Assembly (NCBI GenBank): GCA_964577255.1
Contig: CAZNYM010000003.1
Coordinates: 1 to 64,000, forward strand
Origin: Micavibrio_C sp964577255
Lineage (GTDB): Bacteria > Pseudomonadota > Alphaproteobacteria > Micavibrionales > Micavibrionaceae
DNA: 64,000 nt
Direction of reading: 5' to 3'
Every line of letters starts with the position of its first letter. The first letter of the stretch is position 1. Made by a program: the position numbers and the translations under genes. This document shows positions 18,043 through 26,801 of the stretch, in pieces. The notes beneath the pieces were generated by a model. That model was not told the DNA's origin. It saw nothing but the letters and a program-made list of their open reading frames with translations, and did no database searches.

Positions 18043-20409
18043 ATGTCGATTGGTGGTCTGGGCGCGGCCCTGTCCGGTTTGCGCGTGGCGCAACAGCAAC
18101 TTAGCGTGATTTCGGCCAACATCGCCAATGTCGGCACACCCGGCTATACCCGGAAAATATTGCCGCAATCCTCCCAGGCCATCGAGGGCACCACCATCGG
18201 CGTGCGCGGCGACCCCATCATCCGCAAGGTCAACCTGAACCTCGAGCGCGACTACTGGACCCAGGTCAGCGCCAGCTCGTTTTACGACACCCAGGTCGCC
18301 TATCTCGATCGCATCCAGCAATTCCATGGTCCGCCCGACAAAGAATTGTCGATCGCCGCCGACATCGCCCGGCTGCGCGACAGTTTCTCTGCCCTGGCCG
18401 ACAGCCCGGAGGATACCTACCTCCAGCGCTCCGCCGTCAATCAGGGCGTGACCGTCGCCAACAAGTTCAACGAGTTTGCCGACCTCCTGACCGAGATGCG
18501 CAACGACAGCCAGGATGATATCTCTCTGGCCGTCAACGACATCAACGTCCGGCTGCAGGCGATTGCCGACCTCAACGACCAGATTAAGAAGAACATCAGC
18601 CTGGGCAAGACCACGGCGGATTACGAAGACAGCCGCGATGAGAACGTCCGAATCGTTTCCGAATATCTCAACGTCTCCTTCTTCACCCGCTCGGACGGGG
18701 TGATGGTCCTGCAGACCACCTCCGGCGTCGAACTGGTGGCGGACGAACCGCTTGAGCTGTTCTTCGATCCCTCCCCCATCGGCGCCGACAACTATTATCC
18801 CGTCAGCGCCGCTGGCCTGTATGTTGGTGGCGACCCGGATGAAAACCGTACTTCCATTGAAATTTCTGACGACGAGCATCTCGGCGGCAAACTGGGGGCG
18901 CTGCTTGAGCTGCGCGATGCCATCATCCCGCGTCAGATCGCCCAGCTCGACGAGCTGGCGCATAAAATGGCCCTTCGTTTCGACGCCCAGGGCCTGCGCC
19001 TTTTCACTGGCGCCAACGGCACCATTCCCGCCGACACCGCACCCGTGCCCGATCCGCCTGGCCCGCTCACACCTGTGACCTATGTCGGATTCGCCAGCCA
19101 GATCCGCGTCAACCAGCAGGTCCAAAGCGACAACTCCCTGGTGCAAAGCGGCACCGTGGCCAACGATCTCACGGTCCAGCCGGGATCGAACGAGGTTATT
19201 CGCCGCATCGTCGAATTCGCGTTCGGCGATGTGGAATATCAGGAGGCCGAGGGCACGATCGATCTGCGCGCGGCCGGCACCGGTGGCACCACGCTGCAGC
19301 CGTGGCTGGGTTTGTTCTCGCAGAACCAGGTAATCAGCAACGTCAATCTCAGCCAGTACAGCGACCTCGACGCCCTTATCAACGCCGGTGGCGACGTGTT
19401 CGATCCGATTCCGCCCGGACCGCCGCTCAACGATGTTTTCCGCCTGACCTTCAGCGATCCGCGCCTGGGTATTCCGGACGCCACCTACGATCTCGATCTT
19501 TCCGCCATCAATACCGCCTACCCGATCGGCGGTGCGGTCACCGACGCGCTCGATCAGCTGATCTCCGCCATCAACAACCTGGCCCCGCCCCCCAACGCCG
19601 CCTTCGACGTCCAGGCCAGCCGTGGCCCCTACGGCCAGCTGATCATTTCCTCGCGCGCCAACATCGTCATCGACGCCTCCACCCCGGCAAGCGGCATGCG
19701 CCAGGAAGGCCTCGACTTCCTGGGCTTCACCGAAGGCACCTATGAAACAGTCGATCCTTATTTCGAAGTCCAGATCGGCCGCAACAATCCCGTCACCGTC
19801 ACCATCGAACCCGGCGACGATGAAACAGACCTGATGGCGAAGCTCGAATATAACAGCGGCATGGGAACCGGCATTCCAGGGCTGTACGCCAACATGGCGG
19901 CGGGCCTTCTGACCCTGCGACCCGGCAACGACAACAGCAACGGCGGACCGGTGTTCGGCGGCGATATGCGCCTGGTCGGCGGTCCGTTCGAGGCCGATGG
20001 CAGCGGTGGCAGCGGCGTGGCGGCGGGCGCCACGGTGCTTGAAGCCCTGTTCGGCAGCAACAGCCCGGTAGCGAATGTCCTGCACAGCACCACCACCGCC
20101 TTCCGCTTCCAGAACCTGGGCCCTAGTGCCGATATCAATACCGGAATCATCAGCGCCACGTCGCTGATCGATTTCAGCCAGCGCATGGTCAACAAGCATA
20201 CCGAGGAAGTCATCAGTGCCGAAACCCAGCGCGACGACGAGGTGTCTTTCCGCGACCTGCTGCAGCGCCAGCTGCTCGACGAATCCGCGGTCAATATCGA
20301 CGAGGAACTGTCGCTGCTGATCACGGTCCAGACCGCCTATGCCGCCGCGGCGCGGGCCGTGACCGCTGTGCAGACGATGTTCGATGAACTGATTAACGCC
20401 GTGAGATGA
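18043..20409 (+). CDS. flgK: Flagellar hook-associated protein 1 (FlgK)
   Basis: Junction protein between flagellar hook and filament. The N-terminus carries the classic rod/hook helix, SGLRVAQQQLSVISANIANV-TPGYTRK, and the C-terminus matches FlgK (EELSLLITVQTAYAAAARAVTAVQTMFDELI). At 788 residues it is longer than enteric FlgK (about 550), with the extra length in the exposed central region (about 280-640). Ribosome site GGGAGG lies about 6 bases upstream. Together with flgL it forms a two-gene unit behind a sigma-54 promoter; no other flagellar genes are in the window. Confidence 0.95.
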   Translation: MSIGGLGAALSGLRVAQQQLSVISANIANVGTPGYTRKILPQSSQAIEGTTIGVRGDPIIRKVNLNLERDYWTQVSASSFYDTQVAYLDRIQQFHGPPDKELSIAADIARLRDSFSALADSPEDTYLQRSAVNQGVTVANKFNEFADLLTEMRNDSQDDISLAVNDINVRLQAIADLNDQIKKNISLGKTTADYEDSRDENVRIVSEYLNVSFFTRSDGVMVLQTTSGVELVADEPLELFFDPSPIGADNYYPVSAAGLYVGGDPDENRTSIEISDDEHLGGKLGALLELRDAIIPRQIAQLDELAHKMALRFDAQGLRLFTGANGTIPADTAPVPDPPGPLTPVTYVGFASQIRVNQQVQSDNSLVQSGTVANDLTVQPGSNEVIRRIVEFAFGDVEYQEAEGTIDLRAAGTGGTTLQPWLGLFSQNQVISNVNLSQYSDLDALINAGGDVFDPIPPGPPLNDVFRLTFSDPRLGIPDATYDLDLSAINTAYPIGGAVTDALDQLISAINNLAPPPNAAFDVQASRGPYGQLIISSRANIVIDASTPASGMRQEGLDFLGFTEGTYETVDPYFEVQIGRNNPVTVTIEPGDDETDLMAKLEYNSGMGTGIPGLYANMAAGLLTLRPGNDNSNGGPVFGGDMRLVGGPFEADGSGGSGVAAGATVLEALFGSNSPVANVLHSTTTAFRFQNLGPSADINTGIISATSLIDFSQRMVNKHTEEVISAETQRDDEVSFRDLLQRQLLDESAVNIDEELSLLITVQTAYAAAARAVTAVQTMFDELINAVR

Positions 20410-20421
20410 TGAGGTAACGCC

Positions 20422-21504
20422 ATGACGCTCGTTTCTACCCTGGGCCAGGCCCTGGATCAGATCGAAAGGCTCAAGGGCCTGCAGGAACGCATGGGCCTGC
20501 TGCAGACCCAGCTCGCCACCGGCAAGAAAACCGATCTTTATAAAGGTCTGGGCACCGACGTTATCTATTCGCAGCGGGCGCGCGCGAATTTCAGTTCGCT
20601 CGACACCTATCTGAACAACATCACCATCGCTGACCGGCGCATCCGGATCATGGAAAGTTCGCTCGGCCAGGTGCAGGATCAGGCGGAAAACATGCTGGAG
20701 GCGATCGAAGTCCAGACCCAGACCGGCGAATACGAAATCGCCTCGGTCGGCACCCTGGCCGGCAACATTCTGGATGTTATCACCGATCTCCTGAACCAGA
20801 AGGACGGCGAGCGTTATCTGTTCGCCGGCGCGGAAAACCTGCAGCAGGCGATGTACGATAACGGCGCGCTTGACACCTACACCCGCCAGCAGATCACCGA
20901 CTGGGTTAACGGCAGCCTCGACAACGACCAGCTGATCGCCAGCTACACCGACCAAACCGCGCTGACCGACACCATCGTCGGTTTCAACGCCCAACTCAGC
21001 AGCGGCAATGCCCGCAACGTGACGGTTCGCGTCGACGACAATGCCGAGGTCGATTATACCGTGTTCGCCAACGAGGATCCGCTGCGCGACATTATTGTGG
21101 TCATGAGCATGATCAAGAATCTCGACAGCGTTCTCGACGAAGTGACGCTCGAGGACGACGATCCGCCCACCACCGTGACCGCGCCAGGCGCCACCCAGGA
21201 CGAAAAGAACCAAAATTTCTATACCATCTTCAACGATCTCGCGAAGATGATGAGCCGTGCGCTCGACGGCGTCGACGATCTGCGCTTCCGCGTAAGTGAT
21301 GCGCAAGCCCAGATCAAGCAGATCGCCGATTCGCATAAATTCGAGAAAAACACGATGCTATCGGTGATCGCCGATGTCGAGGATGTCGATCTCAACGAGG
21401 TGGCGGTGCAGATCAACACCCTGACCGTGCAGCTCGAGGCATCTTACCGCGTCACCGCGCTCCTGAGCACCCTGAACCTGACCACCGTGCTGGGCGCAGC
21501 CTAG
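20422..21504 (+). CDS. flgL: Flagellar hook-associated protein 3 (FlgL), flagellin-like
   Basis: 360 residues. N-terminal flagellin-like coiled-coil region (QALDQIERLKGLQERMGLLQ) and the motif DLLNQKDGERYLFAGAE, typical of FlgL, plus a conserved C-terminal helix ending with YRVTALLSTLNL. FlgL forms the second hook-filament junction layer. It begins 12 bases after flgK stops and is closed by a strong terminator at 21521-21549. Confidence 0.94.
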   Translation: MTLVSTLGQALDQIERLKGLQERMGLLQTQLATGKKTDLYKGLGTDVIYSQRARANFSSLDTYLNNITIADRRIRIMESSLGQVQDQAENMLEAIEVQTQTGEYEIASVGTLAGNILDVITDLLNQKDGERYLFAGAENLQQAMYDNGALDTYTRQQITDWVNGSLDNDQLIASYTDQTALTDTIVGFNAQLSSGNARNVTVRVDDNAEVDYTVFANEDPLRDIIVVMSMIKNLDSVLDEVTLEDDDPPTTVTAPGATQDEKNQNFYTIFNDLAKMMSRALDGVDDLRFRVSDAQAQIKQIADSHKFEKNTMLSVIADVEDVDLNEVAVQINTLTVQLEASYRVTALLSTLNLTTVLGAA

Positions 21505-21520
21505 AAATCATGGTTTCATG

Positions 21521-21549
21521 AAAAAGGCCGGCGTTGCGCCGGCCTTTTT
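21521..21549. terminator. Bidirectional intrinsic terminator between flgL and the TcpQ gene
   Basis: AAAAA, then GGCCGGCG / CGCCGGCC with a TTG loop, then TTTTT. The symmetric A and T runs let it stop both converging operons. Confidence 0.93.
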
Positions 21550-21568
21550 CTCATGCGCGGCGGATCGC

Positions 21569-22921
21569 TTAGCCGCGTTTTTGGATCACCAGCACCGAAG
21601 GGCCCTTGGGAGCGTTCGGGTGGATCTCGGCGACCGGACGGTGCGGCTGGTCGGCATAGATCTCCAGGATCTTTGTAATGGCATCGGGGAACGTCGCGTG
21701 CATCTCGATCGCGTTCGGCAGCGTGTAATCGCTGTCGATGGTCCAGAGCATCTGCACGCCGGTTTCCCGTGACCAGCGGGAAATCGTCTGGCGCACACTT
21801 TCTCCGGCGGGCGCGGTGAAGTAGCGGATTTCAAGCGGATCGAGCGTCGCCGCCGCCACCGGGGGCAGCGGCGTATTGCTTTCCTCGAAACCGGCGGCCG
21901 GGGCCGTCGCGGCTTCGGCCATCGGCTCGACCATCTCCGTTTCGGCTTCTTCAGCGGCGGGCGCTTCGTTGGTCACGGTGACGGGCGGAACCGTCATCAC
22001 GGGTGCGGTTTGTGCCTCTTCTTCCTCATCATCGCTGCCGAACAGGCGACCGAACCAAGAAGAGGATTCGGGCTTCTGGCGGCGCGGGTAGGACGATGCG
22101 GTTTCAGTCGAGGCCGCCAAAGCGCTGCCCACGCTCAGGGGCTCGTCATTCATGCCCATGTCGGCCGACGACGCGGTCAGGCCGGCGGGTTCTGCCGATG
22201 CCACGGGTTCGGGCGCGGGTGTTTCGACCATGATCTCTTCAACCGCGGCCACGGGCGGTGGCGCCACCGGGGGCGTCACCAGTACGGCCTTGCCCACCAC
22301 CATCGCGGTCAGGCCCTGGGGCGCGAGCGCTTCGTTCAGAACGGTCAGCCACGACTGGCCGCCGTTCCAGGAAATCTTCATCGCCGGGCTGACGCCTTTG
22401 GCGAAAGAGTACGAATAATCGGCGGGCACGATCTGAGCGAGCGCAAGCGCGAGCGGAATGCCGCTGCCGAAGCCTGCGGCGACGCGCGTATCGTTGAAGC
22501 CCTCGGGTGTCGCGGCCACAACCGGCATGGGCGCGGGCACGGGCTGTTCCTCGATCGCGGTTTCGGTGGATTCCCCGGCGATCAGCGAGGGCGTCGCCTC
22601 GACCGGCACCGGCGGCACCACAACCACCGCGGCGGCGGCACCTTCGGCCGGCGCCTCGGGCAGGCCTTCGACCACAGCTTCCACCGCGCTTTCGCCTTCA
22701 GCGGGCGCTTCCATGGGCACGGGCGAGAGAGGTCCGGGGGTCAGTTCCATCACTTCCACGCGGCCGGCGGGCGCGGCGGGCACGCTCAAGGGCGCTTCGG
22801 GCGCGGCCGGAGCCACGGCGCGGGGCGGCGGCGCCCACTCAAAACCGGCCTGGGCGGCGGGGGCCGCCAGGAAAAGCGAAGCGGCGCTCAGGAAGGCGGC
22901 GCGGCGTAGAATCTTGCTCAT
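21569..22921 (-). CDS. Pro/Ala-rich exported protein with C-terminal TcpQ-like domain
   Basis: 450 residues. Signal peptide ending AQAG (about residue 26). Long Pro/Ala/Glu-rich tracts (about 30-130 and 215-350) flank two small domains. The first, about 145-215 (VPADYSYSFAKGVSPAMKISW, QSWLTVLNEALAPQGL), looks like a secretin-N/TcpQ fold; the second, at the C-terminus (ESVRQTISRWSRETGVQMLW), matches the TcpQ domain of type IV pilus and IncI PilL-like proteins. It is the last gene of block B, downstream of icmT. Such domains often bind outer-membrane secretin-like rings, so a role at the T4BSS outer-membrane core is plausible but inferred. Confidence 0.75.
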   Translation of the reverse strand: MSKILRRAAFLSAASLFLAAPAAQAGFEWAPPPRAVAPAAPEAPLSVPAAPAGRVEVMELTPGPLSPVPMEAPAEGESAVEAVVEGLPEAPAEGAAAAVVVVPPVPVEATPSLIAGESTETAIEEQPVPAPMPVVAATPEGFNDTRVAAGFGSGIPLALALAQIVPADYSYSFAKGVSPAMKISWNGGQSWLTVLNEALAPQGLTAMVVGKAVLVTPPVAPPPVAAVEEIMVETPAPEPVASAEPAGLTASSADMGMNDEPLSVGSALAASTETASSYPRRQKPESSSWFGRLFGSDDEEEEAQTAPVMTVPPVTVTNEAPAAEEAETEMVEPMAEAATAPAAGFEESNTPLPPVAAATLDPLEIRYFTAPAGESVRQTISRWSRETGVQMLWTIDSDYTLPNAIEMHATFPDAITKILEIYADQPHRPVAEIHPNAPKGPSVLVIQKRG

Positions 22922-23051
22922 TTTGCGAATATCCTTGCTGTCTTCAAAAACCGGCCTCGGCCGGAAGTTTCAGTTTGACAATAATCATGTCAGTCGGAAA
23001 TGACAAGCATTCTTCTGGGCCGGAGCGGGCGGTCAACCCGTTGATTCGCCT

Positions 23052-23354
23052 TTATTCCCGGTAAATCCGGAACACCCGGCGGTGATAGCTGAAATAACCG
23101 GGCCGGCCGTAGCCGAACAGCCAGACCCGGAAAGCCCGCAGCGCCGCCCAGAAGGTCAGGCCCTTTTTCTCGACGAAGCGGAAGACCATCGTGGTGATGA
23201 TAACGATGATGAAGGTGATCGGCCGGGCATAGACCAGCAGCACGGCATAGGGAATGGCGGCGCGGGCGTCGAGGCTGAAGAAACGCACCGGGCGCCCGGT
23301 GTTGCGCCAGTGCCAGTTCTGCTTCTCTATGGCGGTATCGTCGACGCCGGCCAT
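23052..23354 (-). CDS. icmT: IcmT/TraK family protein
   Basis: 100 residues. Carries the family signature WRNTGRPVRFFSLDAR, followed by hydrophobic stretches (AAIPYAVLLVYARPITFIIVIITT) and a basic C-terminal segment FRVWLFGYGRP. The ATG at 23354 (MAGVDDTA) has the good ribosome site GGGAGG; the alternative start six codons upstream is less likely. IcmT is a small inner-membrane protein required for Dot/Icm function, but its mechanism is unclear. It follows dotB by about 57 bases. Confidence 0.93.
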   Translation of the reverse strand: MAGVDDTAIEKQNWHWRNTGRPVRFFSLDARAAIPYAVLLVYARPITFIIVIITTMVFRFVEKKGLTFWAALRAFRVWLFGYGRPGYFSYHRRVFRIYRE

Positions 23355-23411
23355 GGAGGCCCTCCCTTTCAAGACCCCATACTATAACGCAAATCGTTAA
23401 GGATTTATAGT

Positions 23412-24572
23412 CTAATGCCCGCCGGTGCTGGAGGCCAGCATCAGGTAGTGGCGGCGCTCGATCATACCCTTCTCGAACACGATCCGGGCCGATTCGCCCA
23501 TGCTGCGGCCATAAGCGGGCAGCATGCGGGTGATGGCGTTGGGCCATTCGCTCATTTCCATGTCCATCAGCTTTTCGCGCACTTCGCCGGGGAACGACAT
23601 CCATTCGCGCACGCCCACGCGGCCGCCGCCGATTTTGGGCACCAGCGCCTGGGTGACGATCAGACGCAGCGTATCCATCAGGGCGAAACCGCGCTCGGTG
23701 CGCTCGTTCGGCTCGAAGGTCGAAACCATGCGCTGCACCGTCGAGGCCACGCCCGTGGTGTGCGTGGTGGTGTAGACGCAGTGGCCCGTCTGGGCCGCTT
23801 CGATGGCGGCGGAAATGGTCTCGCGGTCGCGCGCCTCGCCCACCAGGATCACTTCCGGCTTGCGGCGCAGGGCGTTGCGCACACCGCGCGCGAAGTCGGG
23901 CAGGTGGCGCGGAATCTCCGTTTGCGACACCAGCGAGCGCGGGCTTTTGACGTTGTCGTACACGTACTCGATCGGCGATTCGTAGGTCAGCATCTTGCCG
24001 CAGCCATGCGGACGCTCGAGGATCATGCGGTTACCCGCCGCCAGCAGCGTCGACTTGCCCGAACCGGTCGGGCCGGTGACGATCACGATGCCCTGGCGCG
24101 GCGACCAGCTGTCGATGATCGGCTGCTCGACGTTGAGATCGAGCATCGAGGGCGGCGTATTGGGCAGCGCGCGCATCGTCACCTGTGCGGCGTCGCGGCC
24201 CTTGGAAAGGATGGCAGTGATGTTTACGCGGAAACGAATGCGGGTGTAGCGGTCGGGGCGGATCTCGTAGGAAAGATCGAGATCGGTGCCCGACGCCAGG
24301 CGCGCCTGCGCCTCGGGGCCGTAGATCTTGTGCAGCACCACCGACATATCGGCCGCATCCAGCGCGCGGAACGTGCCGGGATAAAGGGCGCCGTCAAGCT
24401 CGTGATAGATCGGCCGGTCGCTCTGGAAAGTGATGTCGGAAGCGCCGCGCTTGACCGACCACAGCAGGAAGGCGTCGATCGAGTCCTCGACCAGCCGCCC
24501 GGGCTCCTCGGGCCAAGTCTGGCCCTTGTTGTCCCTGCCCTTGAGAAGACTTACCGGTTTGCGGGTTGCCAT
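23412..24572 (-). CDS. dotB: DotB, PilT-like T4BSS ATPase
   Basis: 386 residues, the usual DotB/TraJ size. Walker A GPTGSGKST near residue 170, Walker B-like EVILVGEARD near 242, His box TTTHTTG near 270, as in the PilT/VirB11 secretion ATPases. DotB is a hexamer that docks on DotO (IcmB), which is encoded in block A, and drives export. Its start overlaps the 3' end of dotC by 22 bases. Confidence 0.96.
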   Translation of the reverse strand: MATRKPVSLLKGRDNKGQTWPEEPGRLVEDSIDAFLLWSVKRGASDITFQSDRPIYHELDGALYPGTFRALDAADMSVVLHKIYGPEAQARLASGTDLDLSYEIRPDRYTRIRFRVNITAILSKGRDAAQVTMRALPNTPPSMLDLNVEQPIIDSWSPRQGIVIVTGPTGSGKSTLLAAGNRMILERPHGCGKMLTYESPIEYVYDNVKSPRSLVSQTEIPRHLPDFARGVRNALRRKPEVILVGEARDRETISAAIEAAQTGHCVYTTTHTTGVASTVQRMVSTFEPNERTERGFALMDTLRLIVTQALVPKIGGGRVGVREWMSFPGEVREKLMDMEMSEWPNAITRMLPAYGRSMGESARIVFEKGMIERRHYLMLASSTGGH

Positions 24573-25414
24573 ATCTCCGACCCCGGCATAAGCGCGGGGG
24601 CGCCCGTAATCTGGACGGCGCGGTCCCCGACGCGCATTTTCTCACCGCCGCCCGTCACGCCGCGGTCAACCTGCTGCGTGTAAGGAGGCGTAATCATACC
24701 CTGGGCCAGTAGCAAGCGGTAGCGCACCATGCCCTGATAATCGGCGCTCAATTGATTGAGGTCGTCCTGGAAGATCTCATCGGCCTGGTTAATGCCCATC
24801 TTCCATCCTTCGCGGATCCACTCGATCCACTTCTCGCGCTCTTCCTTCGAGGAAGGACGGAGAATATCGGGCGGCGGGACGACTTCGCCCCAGTCGCGCT
24901 CGAGATAATTGCGCCAGTGCCGCGCGGAAGAAACGATCCGCGCATTGCGGTTGATGGCATAGACGCGGTCGGCCACGGCGGCTTCCTGGCCGCCCTTGCC
25001 GACGATCAGCGCGTTGGTAGTCTCGGAAACGATCGGCGGCTCGATCAAAAGGCCCGAGGGCGCGGCGATCAGCAGCAGGCGGAAATCGAACACTTTGTCG
25101 AGATAGGTTTGGCGCGACTCGAGTTCGTTGCGGATGCGGAAGGTGCGCCAGGCCAGGCCGCCGCGCGCGCCGTAAGACAAAGCCGCTTCCTTCAGCGCCT
25201 CGAGGCGGATGTTGAACGCCAGACCCGCACCTTCTTCGTCGTCATCGTCGTCGCGCTTGGGCGGCTTGATGGTCGAGTCGGGAATGTTCTCAAGCACCAC
25301 GCGGTCAGGCGGCTCGGGCATGCCGGCGCTCTCCACGTCAAGTGCGAAAGCAGGCGCCGCCAGAGCGGCCACCGTTACCAGAACCATGACTATGCGAAGA
25401 GCGAACGTGCCCAC
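24551..25414 (-). CDS. dotC: DotC, T4BSS outer-membrane core protein (no lipobox)
   Basis: 287 residues. Matches DotC/TraI in order and in conserved segments (LEALKEAALSYGARGGLAWR, FDFRLLLI, PPIVSE, WRNYLERDW). Legionella DotC is a lipoprotein; here the N-terminus is a plain signal peptide (ending AFA, about residue 24) with no cysteine anywhere in the protein, so it cannot be lipidated. An acidic run DDDDDEE lies near residue 57. It starts six bases after dotD stops. Confidence 0.94.
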   Translation of the reverse strand: MGTFALRIVMVLVTVAALAAPAFALDVESAGMPEPPDRVVLENIPDSTIKPPKRDDDDDEEGAGLAFNIRLEALKEAALSYGARGGLAWRTFRIRNELESRQTYLDKVFDFRLLLIAAPSGLLIEPPIVSETTNALIVGKGGQEAAVADRVYAINRNARIVSSARHWRNYLERDWGEVVPPPDILRPSSKEEREKWIEWIREGWKMGINQADEIFQDDLNQLSADYQGMVRYRLLLAQGMITPPYTQQVDRGVTGGGEKMRVGDRAVQITGAPALMPGSEIWQPANR

Positions 25415-25420
25415 GGCGGC

Positions 25421-25945
25421 TTAACCCCCCACGCCGGTGGTCGGCGCGTAATGAATTTCTACGACGCGGCGGGCGCCGTCGACGCGCACATCGGCGCGCA
25501 CGCCGAGTTGCAGGCCGAGATTGCGCAGCACGTCGATGACGGGACGGTTTTCAACATCGATCGACACCACGATCGCCACAGGCGGCGGCGTGCCGATGGT
25601 GTTGAAGGAGTAACCGGCGCGCTCGGCCAGTTTCTTGGCGATCGGCTCGACCGGGCCGACCCAGTTCACGGTGATCGCGCGGCGCAGTTCGGGGGGCGCG
25701 TCAGGCACGGGGTTGACCGCCACGCCCGGCGAACGGGCCTGTTCCACGGCGGCCAGCGTCTCGATCGCGCTCGAAGCGCGGTCGGCGGCGTCGGCCAGCA
25801 TCAGCGATACTTTATCGGGCGAAGCCACCAGCTGCGGGTTGTCGTTCAGAAGCGGTTTGTTCGACGAGCAAGCCGTCAAGGTTCCCAGCACGGCGATCAG
25901 CAGCGCAGAACGCGCGGCGAAAAAAAGTTCGTTACGTTTCATCAT
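25421..25945 (-). CDS. dotD: DotD, T4BSS outer-membrane lipoprotein
   Basis: 174 residues. Lipoprotein signal peptide with lipobox LTAC (Cys near residue 26). The C-terminal domain (about 95-165, including WVGPVEPIAKKLAERAGY and VLRNLGLQLGVRADV) is the secretin-N-like domain of DotD/TraH. DotD helps place DotH in the outer membrane. Two adjacent ATGs begin the gene, with AGAGGACC upstream. It is the first gene of the conserved dotD-dotC-dotB trio. Confidence 0.95.
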   Translation of the reverse strand: MMKRNELFFAARSALLIAVLGTLTACSSNKPLLNDNPQLVASPDKVSLMLADAADRASSAIETLAAVEQARSPGVAVNPVPDAPPELRRAITVNWVGPVEPIAKKLAERAGYSFNTIGTPPPVAIVVSIDVENRPVIDVLRNLGLQLGVRADVRVDGARRVVEIHYAPTTGVGG

Positions 25946-26114
25946 TCAAGGTCCTCTAAACCCGGCCGATTTGCTTTATAGAGCCCTATGTAGCAAATCG
26001 ACGGCTATTTTACAAATTAGCTTTTCAAAACAGGGCCGATCAAGACGCCTTTTCGCTTTTCCGATCGTTTTCCCTGACTTTTCCCCCGCTCAATTCCCTG
26101 ATTTTCCATCATTT

Positions 26115-26549
26115 TTAAGGCTTCTTGTCCCCTGGCTGCCCGACCTCGATCAGGCCGAAGCGGTCCATCGACTTCAGAACACGGCCCTTATAGGCGGTGC
26201 CGAATTTAGGGGTGCGGGAGTGATAATGGGCGATGGCCTGGGCCAGGTTGCCGGTCTGGTCGAGGTGGCTGCGCAGGATCCAGGCCGCCACGCCGACATT
26301 GGTACAGGGGTCGTCGCGCACCCATTTGCGCGCGGTCGGGCCGGTAACCCCCCATTGCTGGGCCAGTTCCGGCAGCCATAACGTATTGATCTGCATGGGG
26401 CCGAGGTCGTAGCTGCCGTTGTCGTTCGGGCCGACTTCCTGGCCTATCCGGCCGCCTTCCACCTGGTAGATCCCCAGAAGAACGTGAGGTGGCACGGCGT
26501 ACGTTTCCGCCGCCAGCATCAGGCAAGCCGCAAAGACTTTGCTGATCAT
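26115..26549 (-). CDS. VirB1/IagB-like lytic transglycosylase
   Basis: 144 residues with an SLT-type fold: a short hydrophobic export segment (1-18), catalytic Glu in YQVEGG (about residue 32), DLGPMQIN (about 49-56), and AIAHYHSR (about 105-112). Such small enzymes open peptidoglycan locally for type III and IV secretion machines. Its position directly upstream of dotD supports a T4BSS role, though a 169-base gap (25946-26114) separates them. Confidence 0.85.
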   Translation of the reverse strand: MISKVFAACLMLAAETYAVPPHVLLGIYQVEGGRIGQEVGPNDNGSYDLGPMQINTLWLPELAQQWGVTGPTARKWVRDDPCTNVGVAAWILRSHLDQTGNLAQAIAHYHSRTPKFGTAYKGRVLKSMDRFGLIEVGQPGDKKP

Positions 26550-26690
26550 TCCCTAAACCCCTACGCCCCTAACTGCGAACCGTTGGCAAAAATCTAGCCG
26601 ATCCGGCCAACGGATGCCAGAATCTCGTTTATTTACATATTTCTATTTTTCTTGATGACTTCTAAACAGTATCCATGACATCTCATCGTC

Positions 26691-26751
26691 ATGCCCGCTT
26701 TATGCGGGCATCCGGACTTAAAAAAACCAGACCCCCGCACAAGGCGGGGGT
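26691..26751. repeat. Pair of GC-rich palindromes in an intergenic gap
   Basis: ATGCCCGC/GCGGGCAT (26691-26698, 26704-26711) and ACCCCCGC/GCGGGGGT (26731-26738, 26744-26751). The arrangement resembles dispersed intergenic palindromes common in alphaproteobacteria; a related one is at 53117-53130. It sits in the 252-base gap between the unknown gene and the transglycosylase and might act as an mRNA-stabilising or terminator structure. Confidence 0.6.
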
Positions 26752-26801
26752 GACATTGGGAAGAACTTCGCGTCCTCACGCCTTCGCGGTTCAAATAAAC
26801 C

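Noticed and set aside
17854..21336. An 1160-codon open frame opposite flgK-flgL
   Set aside because: flgK and flgL are clear homologues; the opposite frame has no recognisable motifs and spans two genes.
21569..22921. A type IV pilus locus because of the TcpQ domain
   Set aside because: No pilin, prepilin peptidase or other pilus genes nearby, and the DotB-like ATPase and dotD-dotC-icmT neighbours indicate T4BSS.
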